Source: Neofusicoccum parvum
Taxonomy: Eukaryota > Ascomycota > Dothideomycetes > Botryosphaeriales > Botryosphaeriaceae
Direction: 5' to 3'
DNA length: 64,000 nt
NCBI GenBank assembly: GCA_020912385.1
Contig: CP087216.1
Location: 1,674,001 to 1,738,000, forward strand
Shown: one piece after another, positions 1 to 12,382 of the stretch
Numbering within the stretch: the stretch's first letter is position 1
Layout: each line of letters opens with the position of its first letter
Notes under the pieces: model-generated
Database searches by the model: none
Told to the model about the DNA's origin: nothing
What the model saw: only the letters and a program-made list of their open reading frames with translations
Program-made: the position numbers and the translations under genes

Positions 1-1017
1 GAATCCAAGACGAAGGAAGAAGCCACAGTCGTCAAAGATGCTGACATGGAAGAAGAGAAAGCGCGGGAAGCCGAGGCCGCGGCCCGGCATGAAGAGCAAA
101 TGTTGGAAATGCAGCTTGCGCGGACGGCGTTGAAGGAGCGTATCGAACATCTCAACCGCCTCATTCTCAGCTCCAAGTCGATTGGTGTCAACTCCGGCCG
201 GTCCTTCTCGTCTATGGGCTTCCAGTACCGCAACTCGATCATGAGTAACAGCGAGCCTCATACGGTGTCGGCCCGAACCTCGACAGCAACCCTGGAAGTG
301 CCCCACTTCAGTCGAATGTCATCTGGAGGCTCGGCAATCTCCTTCCCGCCGTTCTCGAATCAGGGATCGGGAATCGCGCCGGACCATACTTCGGAGGAAG
401 ACGATTCGATTGGAGAGAACGGCGACGGCACCGCGACCGACAGCGCTCATGTCCGAGCACTTCAGGCGGACCTTGCAGACAAGAATCGGTACATCGCCAC
501 GTTGGAGAAACGGCTCCTTCAAGCTCGACGCTCGAGTCATTCGCGCGTCTCGATGGCGTTGGCGACCGCGCACCACTCGTCTGAGGAGGGCGGGGTAGAG
601 GCTCTGGTGAAGGAGAAGGACGATGAGATCGCGGAGCTCAGGGCACGGCTGGACGACAAGGACCGGATGCTGTCCGCATTGCGCTCGGCGGCCAGGAAGC
701 GCGACGTGGCAGACCTGACCATCGACACATCCATGGACCGAAGAACGTCGATTGACCGGAGAACGTCCATCGGGATGAGAACACCGGGCCACAGGAGCCG
801 GGGCAGCACGGGGTCGTCGTACACCAGCCGGCCGTCGGCAGTCAGCCCGGTGGCGCTCCTGTCACCGCGGTTAGAAAAGAGGTCGAAGGACGTGGAGGAC
901 ATCACCAGGATGCTGGATAACATGATATCCGAGCAGGTCGACAACGGGCAGCCGCCCGTCAATGCGCGAAGGACGAGCATAGCTAGGATGGTGAGCGAGA
1001 GCCGGGGAACCTCGTAA
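1..1017 (+). CDS. Kinesin-like protein, C-terminal part (KipA/Kip2-like), partial
   Basis: The reading frame is open from base 1 to a TAA at 1015-1017, so the 5' part lies outside the window. The visible 338 or so residues hold a short charged coiled-coil start, then the segment ALKERIEHLNRLILSSKS, which I associate with the post-motor region of fungal Kip2/KipA (CENP-E-like) kinesins. A Ser/Thr-rich disordered stretch follows, then a second heptad-like stretch (about residues 155-240) and a basic Ser/Arg-rich tail containing a duplicated DRRTSI motif at about 736-770. No motor domain is present here, so the family rests on the tail alone. KipA-type kinesins are plus-end microtubule motors that help set the direction of hyphal growth. 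An ATG at 46 is internal to the gene and not a start. Another coiled-coil kinesin is possible. Confidence 0.6.
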   Translation, partial: ESKTKEEATVVKDADMEEEKAREAEAAARHEEQMLEMQLARTALKERIEHLNRLILSSKSIGVNSGRSFSSMGFQYRNSIMSNSEPHTVSARTSTATLEVPHFSRMSSGGSAISFPPFSNQGSGIAPDHTSEEDDSIGENGDGTATDSAHVRALQADLADKNRYIATLEKRLLQARRSSHSRVSMALATAHHSSEEGGVEALVKEKDDEIAELRARLDDKDRMLSALRSAARKRDVADLTIDTSMDRRTSIDRRTSIGMRTPGHRSRGSTGSSYTSRPSAVSPVALLSPRLEKRSKDVEDITRMLDNMISEQVDNGQPPVNARRTSIARMVSESRGTS

Positions 1018-1962
1018 TGGCTGGGGAGGAGACGGGATTTTGTTGGTTCTTTTTTTCAGGGCCCCGCGGGCATTTCATGCGGCGGGCGCAGCGTCTTTTT
1101 TTTCATTCTCGACTCTTGATACCCTGTTCGCCGTCCCATTGGACGGACACTGTCGCATTTCATTCTTAGGGCTGTTATACACGCGTTTCACGACGGGGAG
1201 GAAGGGAGGCCTGCGGGAGCGGGGGCGCATGGGATCCGGCTTGTGTAGCTTTTAAAATGGAGAGCGCTGGTCGGGGCGGGGTAGCATGTAACGGACGTGT
1301 GACGCGCGCGGCCCTGGTTGGTGTGGACGTGTGTCTGGAGAGCGTTTCACCGCGGGCGTGCAGGCGAGGCGCCATTCTGGTCGTTTGATGAAGCAGCCAA
1401 CAGGCCCGCGCGGCGCCGCAACGGGCAGCGCGTACGCGAGCTCCGGTCCGAGCGCGCGCCGCTTCAGGCCCCGAGCCCAGCGCCACCACCCGTCATGCGC
1501 GCGGCGTGCCTGTGGCCGCTCCACCAACACCCGCCCCCTCTGCTACTTGACTGCTCGCCATGCCCGCGCCCGGCACCGTCCACCGGCGCTGACCCACCCC
1601 GCCGTCCTCGTCCTCGCCCTCGTTTGCCTCGCGTCCGTCCTTGCCTTCGCTTCCACCACGCCGCCGAGGGTGCCCGGCCGCCCTTCATGCACGCGTAACA
1701 CCGCCTGTCTCAACTGCTTCTCTTCGTGCTGCAGCTCCCAAGAAGGAGCGCGTCCTTTCTCGCCGCCACCTGCCGGCCACGGTGTCCAGCTCCTCCAGCT
1801 CCTCTCTCGCTGCCTTTCCTTTTGCAACGCGCCCTGCCTGCAGAGCCCGGTCAGCGCGCATTAGCTCCGCATTCCCGACCATCGCCAACCAATCCGGATT
1901 TTTTCGTCCAGCCTTGACGGCTTCACTTCTCCGCCCGCGAGTGTAAAGACCCGGCGTCCGTC
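1018..1962. other. Intergenic, 945 bp: kinesin 3' region and promoter of the fucosyltransferase-like gene
   Basis: Both neighbours are on the plus strand. The first 200 bases are T-rich and probably hold the kinesin 3' UTR. From about 1250 the sequence becomes very GC-rich, then pyrimidine-rich (about 1560-1960), as is common in fungal 5' leaders. The open frames here sit on both strands in overlapping frames and have compositional rather than protein-like translations. I see no gene. Confidence 0.6.
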
Positions 1963-3918
1963 ATGCTTATTCCCTCTCCCCACTCGCCCAGCATGCACGC
2001 CAGGAAGAACCACCACCTCTCCATCAACTCGCCCTCGACCTCTGCCCTCCAGCCGAGCGGCCTGCTCACCCCGCGCACCCCTCGCTCTGCCCGCGGCGAC
2101 CCTCTCCGCGAGGCCCTCCTGTCCTCGCGCTCGCCCCCGCCCTCTCCTGGCCTGCCGCCGCTGGGCCCAAAGAACTCGAGGCGTTCGTTGCCCAGCTACT
2201 CGCGCCTGCTGCGCAAGATCCTCGTGGTTTTCTGCGGCGTCATCTTTCTGGGATGGCTGGGCGTGCGTCATTGGTGGTACTCGCACAGCGGCCAGAACGG
2301 CGTCACCTACCAGACGGCCGACGGGTCCGAATACGAAATGGTCGGGGGCAGCCTGCTCCCGGACGAGCCGTCGGTCGTGGCCATGACGGACCAGCAGGGT
2401 AAAACCAGATGGTCCGTCTCCATTCCCGCCGACTCGAGCTTCCCCTTGGCTCCAGACCAGTATCAAGAGCTGTGCGAACAGGCAACGGAGATTGCCCATA
2501 CGATCAGTGGCAAGGGCTCGCATCACAAGGCCTATTACTACATCGACCCCTACTACATGGATATTGGAGATGCCATGGAGCAGGGCCTTCTGCCGAACCC
2601 CAAGGAAGGCGCCAAAATGGTCTCTGCTGTGGGTTGGGATGACAAGCTCATGGGCCGGGGTAATACGTACAAGGGTGAAAAGATGGACGTCTGCGAGACC
2701 AGCATGACGTTCGTGATGGAAACGTCGGATGCCGGCATGGGGAAGACTTTGATGGCTATGTGGATGGCGTATGGGCTTGCTCGTATGGAGGGAAGGTCCT
2801 TTTTCGTTGACGATACGAGATGGTATGCCTGAAATGCTCTAAAACACGGTCTAATCGTTCTCACTGACTCTTGCTGCAGGCCATACGGAGATTACACCAG
2901 TTACTTCCAGCCACCGCCCGCTCCAAACTGTCTTCCCCCAATGACCAGCCAGGTCGTCCCTTGTCCCCACCATGCCAGGCACATCATGGCCTCCGCCGCC
3001 ACGATTCGCACCACCTTTGGCCATGCTTTTGTCGAGGAGTACGAGGACGCCCACAAGATGCAGGTCCAGCGCCAACACAAGATCTTTGGCCTGTTGCGAG
3101 ACGGTTACGAGGCCCTTTTCCGTTTGCACGATGACGACGCCAACTATGTTCTGGAGCGGACCCGCAGTCTTTACGAGCCGGTCATCGAGAAGGGTGGCAT
3201 TAATATCGGAATGCATGTGCGCCGCGGAGATCGCCATCCTTTCGAGTACCAGTATTCCAAGGACTATATTCCGTTAGACCGCTTCATGCAAGGTGTGCAG
3301 TACTTCATTGCCGAACATTATGGACCGTCTCTGCCAACGAACGCTACTGGTGACGCCAAGGTTGAACGGGATGCTCACGATGGTCCAACCAAGGCTCTCA
3401 AGACCCCTGCTGGAGATGCAATCACAAAACAGCAGGACCAGCCAGATCTCCTCGCCCTGACCTCGTCCCAAGCTGTTCTGTCGTCCGATGACCCGGATGT
3501 TTACACCGCCCCTGAGATGGCCAACGTCGTACGAGCGCAGGACCGTATCGTGCTAGCCAGCAAGAAGACTCTGGAGGCGTCGGGCGCCAAGAACAAGAAC
3601 CGTTACATCGACGAGATCTCCGGATGGGAGGGCGGCTTCTACCGCGACGTGTTCTGGAGCCTGGGACGGTCGGCACAGAACAACGCGGGCGACAGGAACG
3701 CCAAGCCGTCGGAGCAGGCGGTCAAGATGCGCGAGCTCGTCGGCCGCGCGTACCTGCTCGACCTAGCGGTGCTGGCCAAGGCCGACCAAGTCATGTGCAC
3801 GCTGAGCGCGACCGGTTGCCGCATCCTGGCTGTCATGATGGGCTGGGAGCAGGCCATCCAGCAGGGTGCGTGGCGCAACATTGACGGCGAATTCCACTGG
3901 AGAGGCATCGATTGGTGA
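1963..3918 (+). CDS. Type II membrane glycosyltransferase, FUT8-like fucosyltransferase fold
   Basis: Exons 1963-2822 and 2880-3918 give 632 aa. The intron is GTATGC...TGCAG and the junction codon TGG is split after two bases. The N-terminus is a Ser/Pro-rich cytosolic tail, followed by one membrane anchor at about residues 85-105 and then a luminal domain: the layout of a Golgi type II glycosyltransferase. The luminal part carries MHVRRGDRHPFEYQY, the HxRRxD-type motif of GT23/GT65/GT68 fucosyltransferases. It also has a SSDDPDVY segment and a C-terminal block (DLAVLAKADQVMCTLSATGC) resembling the end of the FUT8 catalytic domain. By family it would transfer fucose from GDP-fucose, but donor and acceptor are not shown by the sequence. 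A Met at residue 11 could be an alternative start. The gene is monocistronic. Confidence 0.75.
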
Positions 3919-6900
3919 CTCGAGCCGCTGAACGCGTTCTTGCAACGACGTTGATTTGATGAAAGAGGATTTTGTTGGGGGAAATAGGGGGCGCCGATTT
4001 ATCATCATCTGATCATCATTATACCATGGGCTGGGCACAGCGTTGCATTGCAGGCGTTTTTTCTCCCGTAACTATTAGCTTTTCCTCCGTTCACTCTCGT
4101 TTTTGGTGGGGCATGCTTAGAGAAAAAAATAGCGGGTTTGTCGACCACTGATACCCTTTTGTCTCGGCGCCAGAAATTGAGATTTTTCCTTGGTTGATGC
4201 CTACCGTCCTACGAGCGTGTTGAGCTCTGCGGTGACCTGCGTGTCTCACGCAGATTGGTGTGGGTGGTCATGTGCGCAATTCGAAGCTGAGAAGCGGTAT
4301 GTGCTTGAGGCGTCCAACTGCGGGCGTCACTACCGGCGGGCGAGTGACTCGCGGGAGCAAGAGCTTGGGTGCGTCTGCATGACGGCGATCTGATAGGCCG
4401 GTGGACCCCTCAATGCCTGTGACGTGATCTCCGGTACCCGCTACTGGCCGATCTGCAGCGGGAGTGTCTGAGGTTGATGGGCCGTCTCGGGAGGTTGATC
4501 TTGCGCAATTTATCAGATTGAGCAGCTGTGCGCTTAGGGTCGTGGTTATGGTGGAAGGTTTGTAAGTTGTGCTGGTGTGGATCTGAATATATTGGTGAAA
4601 GCAGGCATCCCATAGACCATGCGACAGCTCCCACCTATTCTTAGGAACACTCTGGCTTGAAAACTAAGCTCAGTTGCAAGAACGGGCAGAAGGTTGGAAA
4701 CTTGCCCAACTGCACTTCCGGAAGGAGGGGCCGACTGTGCAAGCAGCCACCAAGGTGACAGACCCAATGGAGTTAGACCATGTTGCTCCTTCACATCTTG
4801 CAGCCATGGTGTGCACAGCAGTGGCCAGCGGATGAGGTCGAGGAAATAGAGTTGGAGCTACCCCATCACGTACGTGTAAACGCTAAGGGAACCGATTGGC
4901 TCGACCAGGGTTAAGCTCATCTCCGCTCTCCGATTGACCTGCAGCTTCCTTTCATCTCCGCCTCTGCCCCAACTCCCAACTCCGCCGCATCACGGGTCAC
5001 GGAGGTTTAATCGTGTAACGCTCGCAATTGCACATCCCGCACATCACCAGATCGAAGGAAAAGCTTCCGACCGTCCGGGTCGCATCTATTCCCCCTTTTG
5101 CACTCTCATCTACCCGTTACTCGCCAGCATTCTCTGTCTCCTCTCTGCCGCTTCTCGCCTTACCGTGAGATTCTCTCTCTCTCTCTCGTCACACGCGCCG
5201 AGCGACCACCCTGGGTCTGTCTGTCTGGCCCCCCCGTCCCCGCACGACTCATCATCCCAACGTTCCCCCTCCCCACTCGACGATCCTCGTTGCACAACCG
5301 TCGATGCGGCCACCACGGCCCAAGTGTTGCCGGCCGTGGTCGGATGGCTCCTACCTTGCTCGCGTCGCGGGGTCCGGTGTTGCTGTCGGAGGCTGGCCGG
5401 GAGCAGGACGCCCGGGTCGGATCGGCACGGTTGTGCTGAGCGTGCCGGCAAGACTCGCCTGGAGTATGGATGGCACGGGTCGTTGAAGCATTTTGCGGGG
5501 CCGCCTTGGGGATCTGGGTTGCGGTGGATGGCCGCGTTTTTGTCACGCTTGCCCTCGTGGCTGGATGAGAAGCCATTATCGGCGCCGCTGCCCTCGAATC
5601 CAAGGACCTGGGGCTGGGCGGAAATCGGAATTCCGTGTTGACTCCTCGCGCTCCCCGGCGCTGTTTCGCGGCCTCTTGATAGCGGACAGGATTTTGTTGC
5701 TTCGGAAGCTCGAATGGGCTTATAGGCTTGGCGTCGATTCCTCCCGAAGAGTCGAAGATGAATGCAGTATCCTTACTGTGTGGAGAATACTCTAGCCCAC
5801 GAGTCGAGGAATACAGAACACCATTCCGCTCGATCAGCGGAGCAACTTCGCTAGATTATCCACCTGTTGGCTTTTTCGCTGCTTCATTTGCCTAGGTCAG
5901 CGGGGTTTGACACACAGCGACGATAGTCTTGGCGGAATCTCTTGCCTTCATGCTGCACGATCGCAAAATTAATTTTTTTCTGCTCGGGGTGGTAGATGTA
6001 TTCCATCCAGATTGCACCAACTCGAAAATTGCCGGCCCCGTTCGAGCATCTTGAGCGATGAGCCGCAAGGTGGCATCGATGTTGAAGCTTAATCCAATGG
6101 AACCCCCGGCGCTCCGGAGGCGCTGCAGTGGTTGAGAATTGATTCAATGGAAGATGCCAAACAGCACAACTTGACTTTCCCACGAGTTCTATTCAGGTCC
6201 GCTTCCTTTCGATTTTTGTCGTGAAGACACCAGTCGACCAAAACCCACTCAGATGGCAGCCGACGGTACTGACATCGTCCATGTCCCCGTAGGATCAAGG
6301 TGCTGACGCGACGAGACGGGGGTGGACTCTCGGCCTCGGGCCCCACACGGCGGAGCGGGACGAGGACGGCCGTGTCTGGGCGCGAAGAAGGAAGATCGCA
6401 CCGATCTGGCAGCCTTGCCAAGCGTGCGATCCCGACGTCGATCGCGGTTATACCAACGTGCAGCACGTGGACCAGAAACCTCCAGAGGCTTGTTTGCACT
6501 CTAGCAGCTGGGCGCCATCATCGATTTGGCGCTGGCGGGAGATTTGTCGATGCAGGCGAGTCTTGATTCGACCGGAGCTCGGGGCGCGCGGCTGCGAATC
6601 CACCGACCGGGGGCTGCCGACCAGCGCTGCTTTCGTCTCCATGACGCAATGCACTTCTTTCATCTGCATCCTCCGCCCAGCTCAGCCCAAGTGCCAGCCT
6701 GTAGGACCCCCAGAACCCCGGCTAGCAAGGCCCGCTCTTCGCGTCTCGCGCGCTCGGTGCTCGGTGCTCTGGCTTTCCGCACAGGATGACATATCTTTGT
6801 TCACACTCGGCCTCTGCAGCCCTCGCACAGACGCCTGAGGCGCGATGGCTTGTCTGCACGCTACCTGGGTAGATCGCCGCCAGCAGACGCCTCTTCTACA

Positions 6901-7002
6901 AAAGTCTGAGACCTGCCGTGATCCGCGCCTTTCCTTCCGCGCCATGCTGCTGCTCTGAATTGCACTCCTGTCCCGAAGCACCTGCACTCGCGAAATCCGG
7001 CC
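3919..7002. other. Gene-poor stretch, 3.1 kb, upstream of the ABC transporter
   Basis: After the fucosyltransferase 3' UTR (T-rich to about 4130) I find no frame with protein-like composition. The longest frame (4934-5641, +) begins in a pyrimidine-rich leader and translates to low-complexity Ser/Pro/Arg sequence. A (TC)8 microsatellite lies at 5172-5187 inside a CT-rich tract typical of a fungal transcription start region, so an unrecognised short gene or long noncoding transcript from about 5200 is possible. Between 5300 and 6600 short frames on both strands look like noise. The last 200 bases before 7003 are presumably the transporter promoter and leader. Confidence 0.5.
5172..5187. repeat. 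(TC)8 microsatellite
   Basis: Eight uninterrupted TC units lie in a CT-rich tract of about 120 bp. Such tracts often precede fungal transcription starts, but no confident gene follows here. Confidence 0.9.
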
Positions 7003-10000
7003 ATGGACCGTGATGATTTGGAAAAGCCGACGCCGGATGTCGAGGGCGAGATTCCAGGCGGATGGCTCGAAACACCCGCACTCAATCGCGAACTGAGTGA
7101 CTACCTCGCGACCTCCCCTCAGGCGTCCACTCCAGCCGTCGAACACCACGAGACCGCACAACATCCCTTGCCTGCAGCAGCAGCGTTTTCCGACACCAAT
7201 GGACGTACGCCGTCTTCTGGAGGGAACACCGCCGTACCAAGCCCCGAGGATGAAGCCAGCACGTACACGCCCATTGCGGCTAATGGAGAAAGCGGAGTCA
7301 AGCGCGAGTCCGTAGAGGAGGATCACAGCGACAAATATGATGATGGCGAAGCCGAGGGAGGCTTCATGCCCATCAGGACGAACACAAGACAGCAAACAGA
7401 GCGGCCTGATTTGAAGAAGACAGCCTCGGGACGGACCACCACGGAGGATGACCTTTTCAGGGTGCTCTCTCGGCGCCGGACGAACCAGTCTGCCCGCTCG
7501 ATATCCACCACGGCCGATAACCCGGAACACTTGGAGGAACAGGAGGAGATCGACCGTCTGATGTCGCGCATGTTCGGCCAGTCGCGCCAGGAGAGCTCCG
7601 AGGAGGAGAAGACCAGGCACTTGGGCGTGATTTTCAAGAACCTCACGGTGAAGGGCATGGGCGTTGGTGCGGCGCTGCAGCCCACGACCGGCGACACCTT
7701 CTTGAATCCGTTCCGCTTCATCAAGAATCTTTTTGCCAAAGGCCCCAAGCAGGCTGCCGGGAAGCCGCCCGTCAGGACGCTCATTGACGACTTCTCCGGT
7801 TGTGTCAAGCCGGGAGAAATGCTGCTCGTCCTCGGCAGGCCAGGTGCTGGCTGCTCGACTTTCTTGAAAGTTATCGGGAACCAGAGGTTTGGCTTTGAGA
7901 ACATTGACGGAGATGTGACGTACGGAGGCACGCCGGCCCACGACATGGGGAAGAAGTACAGGAGCGAGGTCCTCTACAACCCGGAGGAGGATCTGCACTA
8001 CGCAACGCTCAGCGTGAAGAACACCCTGTCTTTCGCTCTGAAGACCAGGACGCCAGGGAAGGATTCTCGCAAGGAAGGAGAGACGAGGCAGGACTACATC
8101 CGCGAGTTCCTCCGGGTCGTCAGCAAGCTTTTTTGGATCGAGCATACTATGGACACCAAAGTTGGCAATGAGTTTGTGCGAGGTGTATCCGGGGGTGAGA
8201 AGAAGCGTGTCAGCATTGCAGAGGCCATGATCACGAAAGCCTCCGTACAAGCGTGGGATAACAGTACGAAGGGTTTGGACGCCTCGACTGCTCTGGAATA
8301 TGTGCAGAGCTTGCGTTCGCTTACCAACATGGCACGCGTTTCCACCTCAGTTGCCCTATACCAGGCTGGCGAGAGCTTGTACAGCCTCTTTGACAAGGTC
8401 CTTCTCATCGATGAGGGCAAGTGCTGCTACTTCGGCCCTGCGGATGAAGCTTCCACATACTTTAAGGAGTTAGGATTTGTGCAGCCTCCTCGCTGGACTA
8501 GTGCAGATTTCCTTACCTCCGTGACGGACGAGCATGAGCGGCACATCAAAGAAGGGTGGGAGAACCGCATTCCGAGGTCGCCTGAACAGTTTTCGGAGAC
8601 GTTCTTCAAGAGTGATAGGCATCGCAAGAACTTGGAAGAAATCGAAGAGTTTCAAGAAGAGACCCGGCGCCAGGCCGAGGAACGCCGCGCTGCTGCGAGC
8701 AAGGCTACCAAAAAGAAGAACTACACCATCTCGTTCCCGATGCAAGTCATGGCCTGCACGAAGCGCCAATTCCTCGTCATGATTGGCGACAAGCAGTCTC
8801 TCGCCGGCAAGTGGGGTGGTATTCTTTTCCAGGCTCTCATCGTCGGAAGTCTTTTCTACAACCAGCCAAAGACTGCCGCCGGGGTGTTCACTCGCGGCGG
8901 TGTCATCTTCTTCATGCTCCTCTTCAACGCCCTGCTCGCACTCGCCGAATTGACAGCAGCGTTCGGGTCCCGGCCCATCTTGTTGAAACACAAGAGTTTC
9001 TCCTTTTACCGGCCATCGGCGTACGCGCTTGCTCAGACCGTTGTCGATATCCCGATGGTTCTGATACAAGTCGCCATATTCGACATTGTGGTGTACTTCA
9101 TGAGCAACCTCCAACGCACACCATCGCAATTCTTCATCAGTCTCCTCTTCCTCTTCATCCTGACCATGACGATGTACGCTTTCTTCCGCGCCATTGGCGC
9201 CCTAGTGGGCTCCCTGGACATCGCGACACGCATCACCGGCGTGGCAATCCAAGTCCTGGTCGTCTACACGGGCTACCTGATCCCGCCGCGCAAGATGCAC
9301 CCGTGGTTCAGCTGGCTGCGATGGGTCAACCCGGTGCAGTACGGCTTCGAGTCGCTCATGGCCAACGAGTTCTACAACCTCGAGATCGAGTGCGTGACGC
9401 CGTACCTGGTGCCGCAGGGCCCCGGCGCGTCGCCGCAGTACCAGACGTGCGCGCTGCAAGGCAGCACCCCCGGCTCGACGACCGTCAGCGGCGCCAACTA
9501 CATCCAGGTCGCGTACAGCTACTCGCGCGCCCACCTGTGGCGCAACTTCGGCTTCATCTGCGCGTTCTTTTCGTTCTTCGTGTTCCTGACGGCGTTGGGC
9601 ATGGAGTTGCAGAAGCCGAACAAGGGCGGCGGGAGCGTGACCATCTACAAGCGTGGCCAGGTGCCCAAGTCGGTCAAGTCGGCGATGGAGCAGGGCGCGC
9701 GCCCGGGCGATGAGGAGAAGGGGAGGCGGAATGGTGCTGCTGTTGGTGGTTACAAGGACGAGGGGTCCAGCGGAGAGGAGACGGAGGAGAAGAGCACGAA
9801 GGGCGTGGCCAAGAACGATACTATCTTCACATGGCAGAATGTCAACTACACGATTCCGTATCAGGGTGGGGAGAGGAAGCTGCTGCAGAACGTGCAGGGG
9901 TACGTTAAGCCAGGGAAGCTTACGGCCTTGATGGGCGCCTCCGGTAAGTTTTTCTTAGACTGTCCGAATATCGATGCTTGCTTGTTGCTAACGAGACACA

Positions 10001-12382
10001 GGTGCTGGCAAAACAACGCTGCTGAACACGCTGGCACAACGCATCCGTTTCGGCGTCGTTGCCGGTGACTTCCTCGTTGACGGCAGGCCGCTTCCCATGT
10101 CGTTCCAGCGGAGCACAGGCTTTGCGGAGCAGCAGGATGTCCACGAGTCTACCTCGACTGTAAGGGAAGCGCTCCGTTTCTCTGCCAAGCTGCGGCAACC
10201 CAGGGAAGTCTCGTTGCAGGAGAAGTACGACTACGTCGAGAAGATTATCGATCTTCTAGAGATGCGCGAGATTGCGGGGGCAACTATCGGCAAGCCTGGA
10301 GCCGGACTCAATCAGGAACAGCGAAAACGCTTGACCATTGGCGTGGAGTTGGCCAGCAAGCCGGAGCTTCTGATGTTCCTTGACGAGCCTACCTCCGGTT
10401 TGGACAGCGGTGCGGCTTTCAACATCGTCCGTTTTCTGCGAAAGCTTGCAGATGCGGGCCAGGCTATCCTCTGCACAATTCATCAGCCCAGTTCCGTCCT
10501 GTTTGAGAATTTCGACCAGCTTCTGCTTCTCAAGAATGGTGGTCGGACGGTTTACTTTGGTGAGCTCGGCCGGGACAGCAGCAACCTCATCAAGTACTTG
10601 GAGCGGAATGGAGCAAAGAAGTGTCCTCCAAAGGCCAATCCTGCCGAGTACATGCTGGAAGCAATCGGTGCTGGCAACCCTGACTACAAGGGCAAAGACT
10701 GGGGAGACGTGTGGGAGAGGTCTTCCGAGAACGAGCAGCTTACCAAGGAAGTCCAACACATCATCTCGGAACGGAGGCAGTCTGGCAACAAGGAGAAGAT
10801 TAGTGACGATCGCGAGTACGCAATGCCGCTGTCGACGCAAGTCTTCACGGTAGTAAAGCGTTCTTTCGTAGCAATGTGGCGGTCGCCACAGTACGTGGTG
10901 GGCATGATGATGCTGCACATCTTCACCGGCCTGTTCAACGGCTTCACCTTTTGGGACCTGGGCAACAGCCAGATCGACATGCAATCGCGCCTCTTCTCCA
11001 CCTTCATGACACTCACCATCTCGCCGCCGCTCATCCAGCAGCTGCAGCCGCGCTTCCTCGAGGCCCGCTCCATCTTTGAGTCGCGCGAGTCCAACTCCAA
11101 GATCTACTCCTGGGTCGCGTTCACGACGGCGGCCATCGTCTCGGAGATCCCCTACCGCATCGTGGCTGGAACGGTCTACTGGGCATGCTGGTACTTCCCA
11201 CCGAACTTCCCGCGGGATTCGTACACTTCGGCGAGTGTTTGGGCGCTGATCATAGTGTTCGAGCTCTACTACCTTGGATTCGGGCAGGCGATTGCGTCGT
11301 TTTCGCCGAACGAGCTACTAGCGTCGCTGCTAGTGCCCATCTTCTTCCTGTTCGTGGTCAGCTTCTGCGGCGTGGTAGTGCCGTACGCGACGCTGCCGTA
11401 CTTCTGGAAATCCTGGATGTACCATGTGGTAAGTGAAACTGCGGTGTTGATCAGGCTTCGGCGGCGCCTTCTGACCGGGTGGGATTCTAGACACCGTTCC
11501 GGTACCTGCTGGAGGGCTTCCTCGGGCTGCTCACCCACGGGCAGCGGGTGCAGTGCGACAGCACCGAGATAGCTCGGTTCAACGCACCGCCGGGGCAGAC
11601 GTGCGAGAGTTATGCTGGGCCGTTCGCCCAGGCGTCGGGCTACGTGCAGACCAATGCCGACGGCAGCTGCGGCTACTGCCAGTACGCCACTGGCGACCAA
11701 TTTGTGAGTGCCTTATCTCTTTTTCCGGCCGCCCCTTGGCCCCTAGCTCTTGCGAATGTCTTTACCCCCACCCTTTTGCGCGACATTCTCTTGGCAAGGG
11801 CCTCGCAGCGGTAAAGCTCTGCCCGTGATGCGTGAGAAGCCGGGACAGACCCCAGGCAGGCGCTGGACAGCATCGGGACGGGCCGGGTGCGGAATGGGAG
11901 ATGCACCGAGAGGACCGCCTGTGCTGGGCCGCGGCCATTGGCTCCCCGGGCTCAGCCACCACCACGCTCGAACATCTTACCCCAACCCTGCGCGGGCGTG
12001 CATGCACGCGGAGCGCGGTGGGTGTCTTTTTCTCCGCTTCCGCATCCGCAGCCCACGCCCGCGTTTCACGTTCCCGGCGGCTGGCTGACAAGACCCGACA
12101 GGCGGCGAGCTTCAACGCCTTCAACAGGCTCGTGTGGCGCGACTTTGGCATCATGTGTAAGTCTATCCGCCACTGCTGAAACGGGCGCGGGCGGCGCGAG
12201 CGGGTGCTAACCGCCGAGGAACAGGGGCGTACATCGTCTTTAACTTTGCCGTGGTGTATGCCTGCTCCTGGCTGTACCTGTCGGGCGGGCGGAGGATCGC
12301 GCAGACGCTCAGTCCAACGGCGCGCCGACAGCAAAAGGAGAGGCAGCGGGCGCGGCAGGAGGGCAGCAGCGGCCAGGCGTGA
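7003..12382 (+). CDS. PDR-type (ABCG) multidrug ABC transporter
   Basis: Five exons (7003-9943, 10002-11428, 11491-11703, 12102-12156, 12225-12382) give 1597 aa, a normal length for a full-size fungal PDR pump. The order is NBD1-TMD1-NBD2-TMD2. NBD1 has Walker A GRPGAGCST (about residue 280), signature VSGGEKKRVS and the Walker B region AWDNSTKGLDAST. These are the degenerate PDR forms, with Cys in place of the Walker A Lys. NBD2 has a canonical Walker A, GASGAGKTT, split by intron 1 within the first Gly codon of GAGKTT, and Walker B LMFLDEPTSGLDS; its signature is the degenerate NQEQRKRLT form. Each TMD has a typical set of hydrophobic segments, and the PDR signatures around GYLIPP and WVNPVQYGFE are present. 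It is expected in the plasma membrane as an ATP-driven exporter of lipophilic drugs. Intron 3 is unusually long (11704-12101, 398 nt) and GC-rich. The substrate cannot be inferred. Confidence 0.93.

Noticed and set aside
4934..5641. 235-codon plus-strand frame beginning in the CT-rich tract
   Set aside because: The translation is low-complexity Ser/Pro/Arg sequence that starts inside a probable leader; no domain, signal peptide or splice partner.
6682..8250. 522-codon minus-strand open frame
   Set aside because: Mostly antisense to exon 1 of the ABC transporter and without recognisable motifs.
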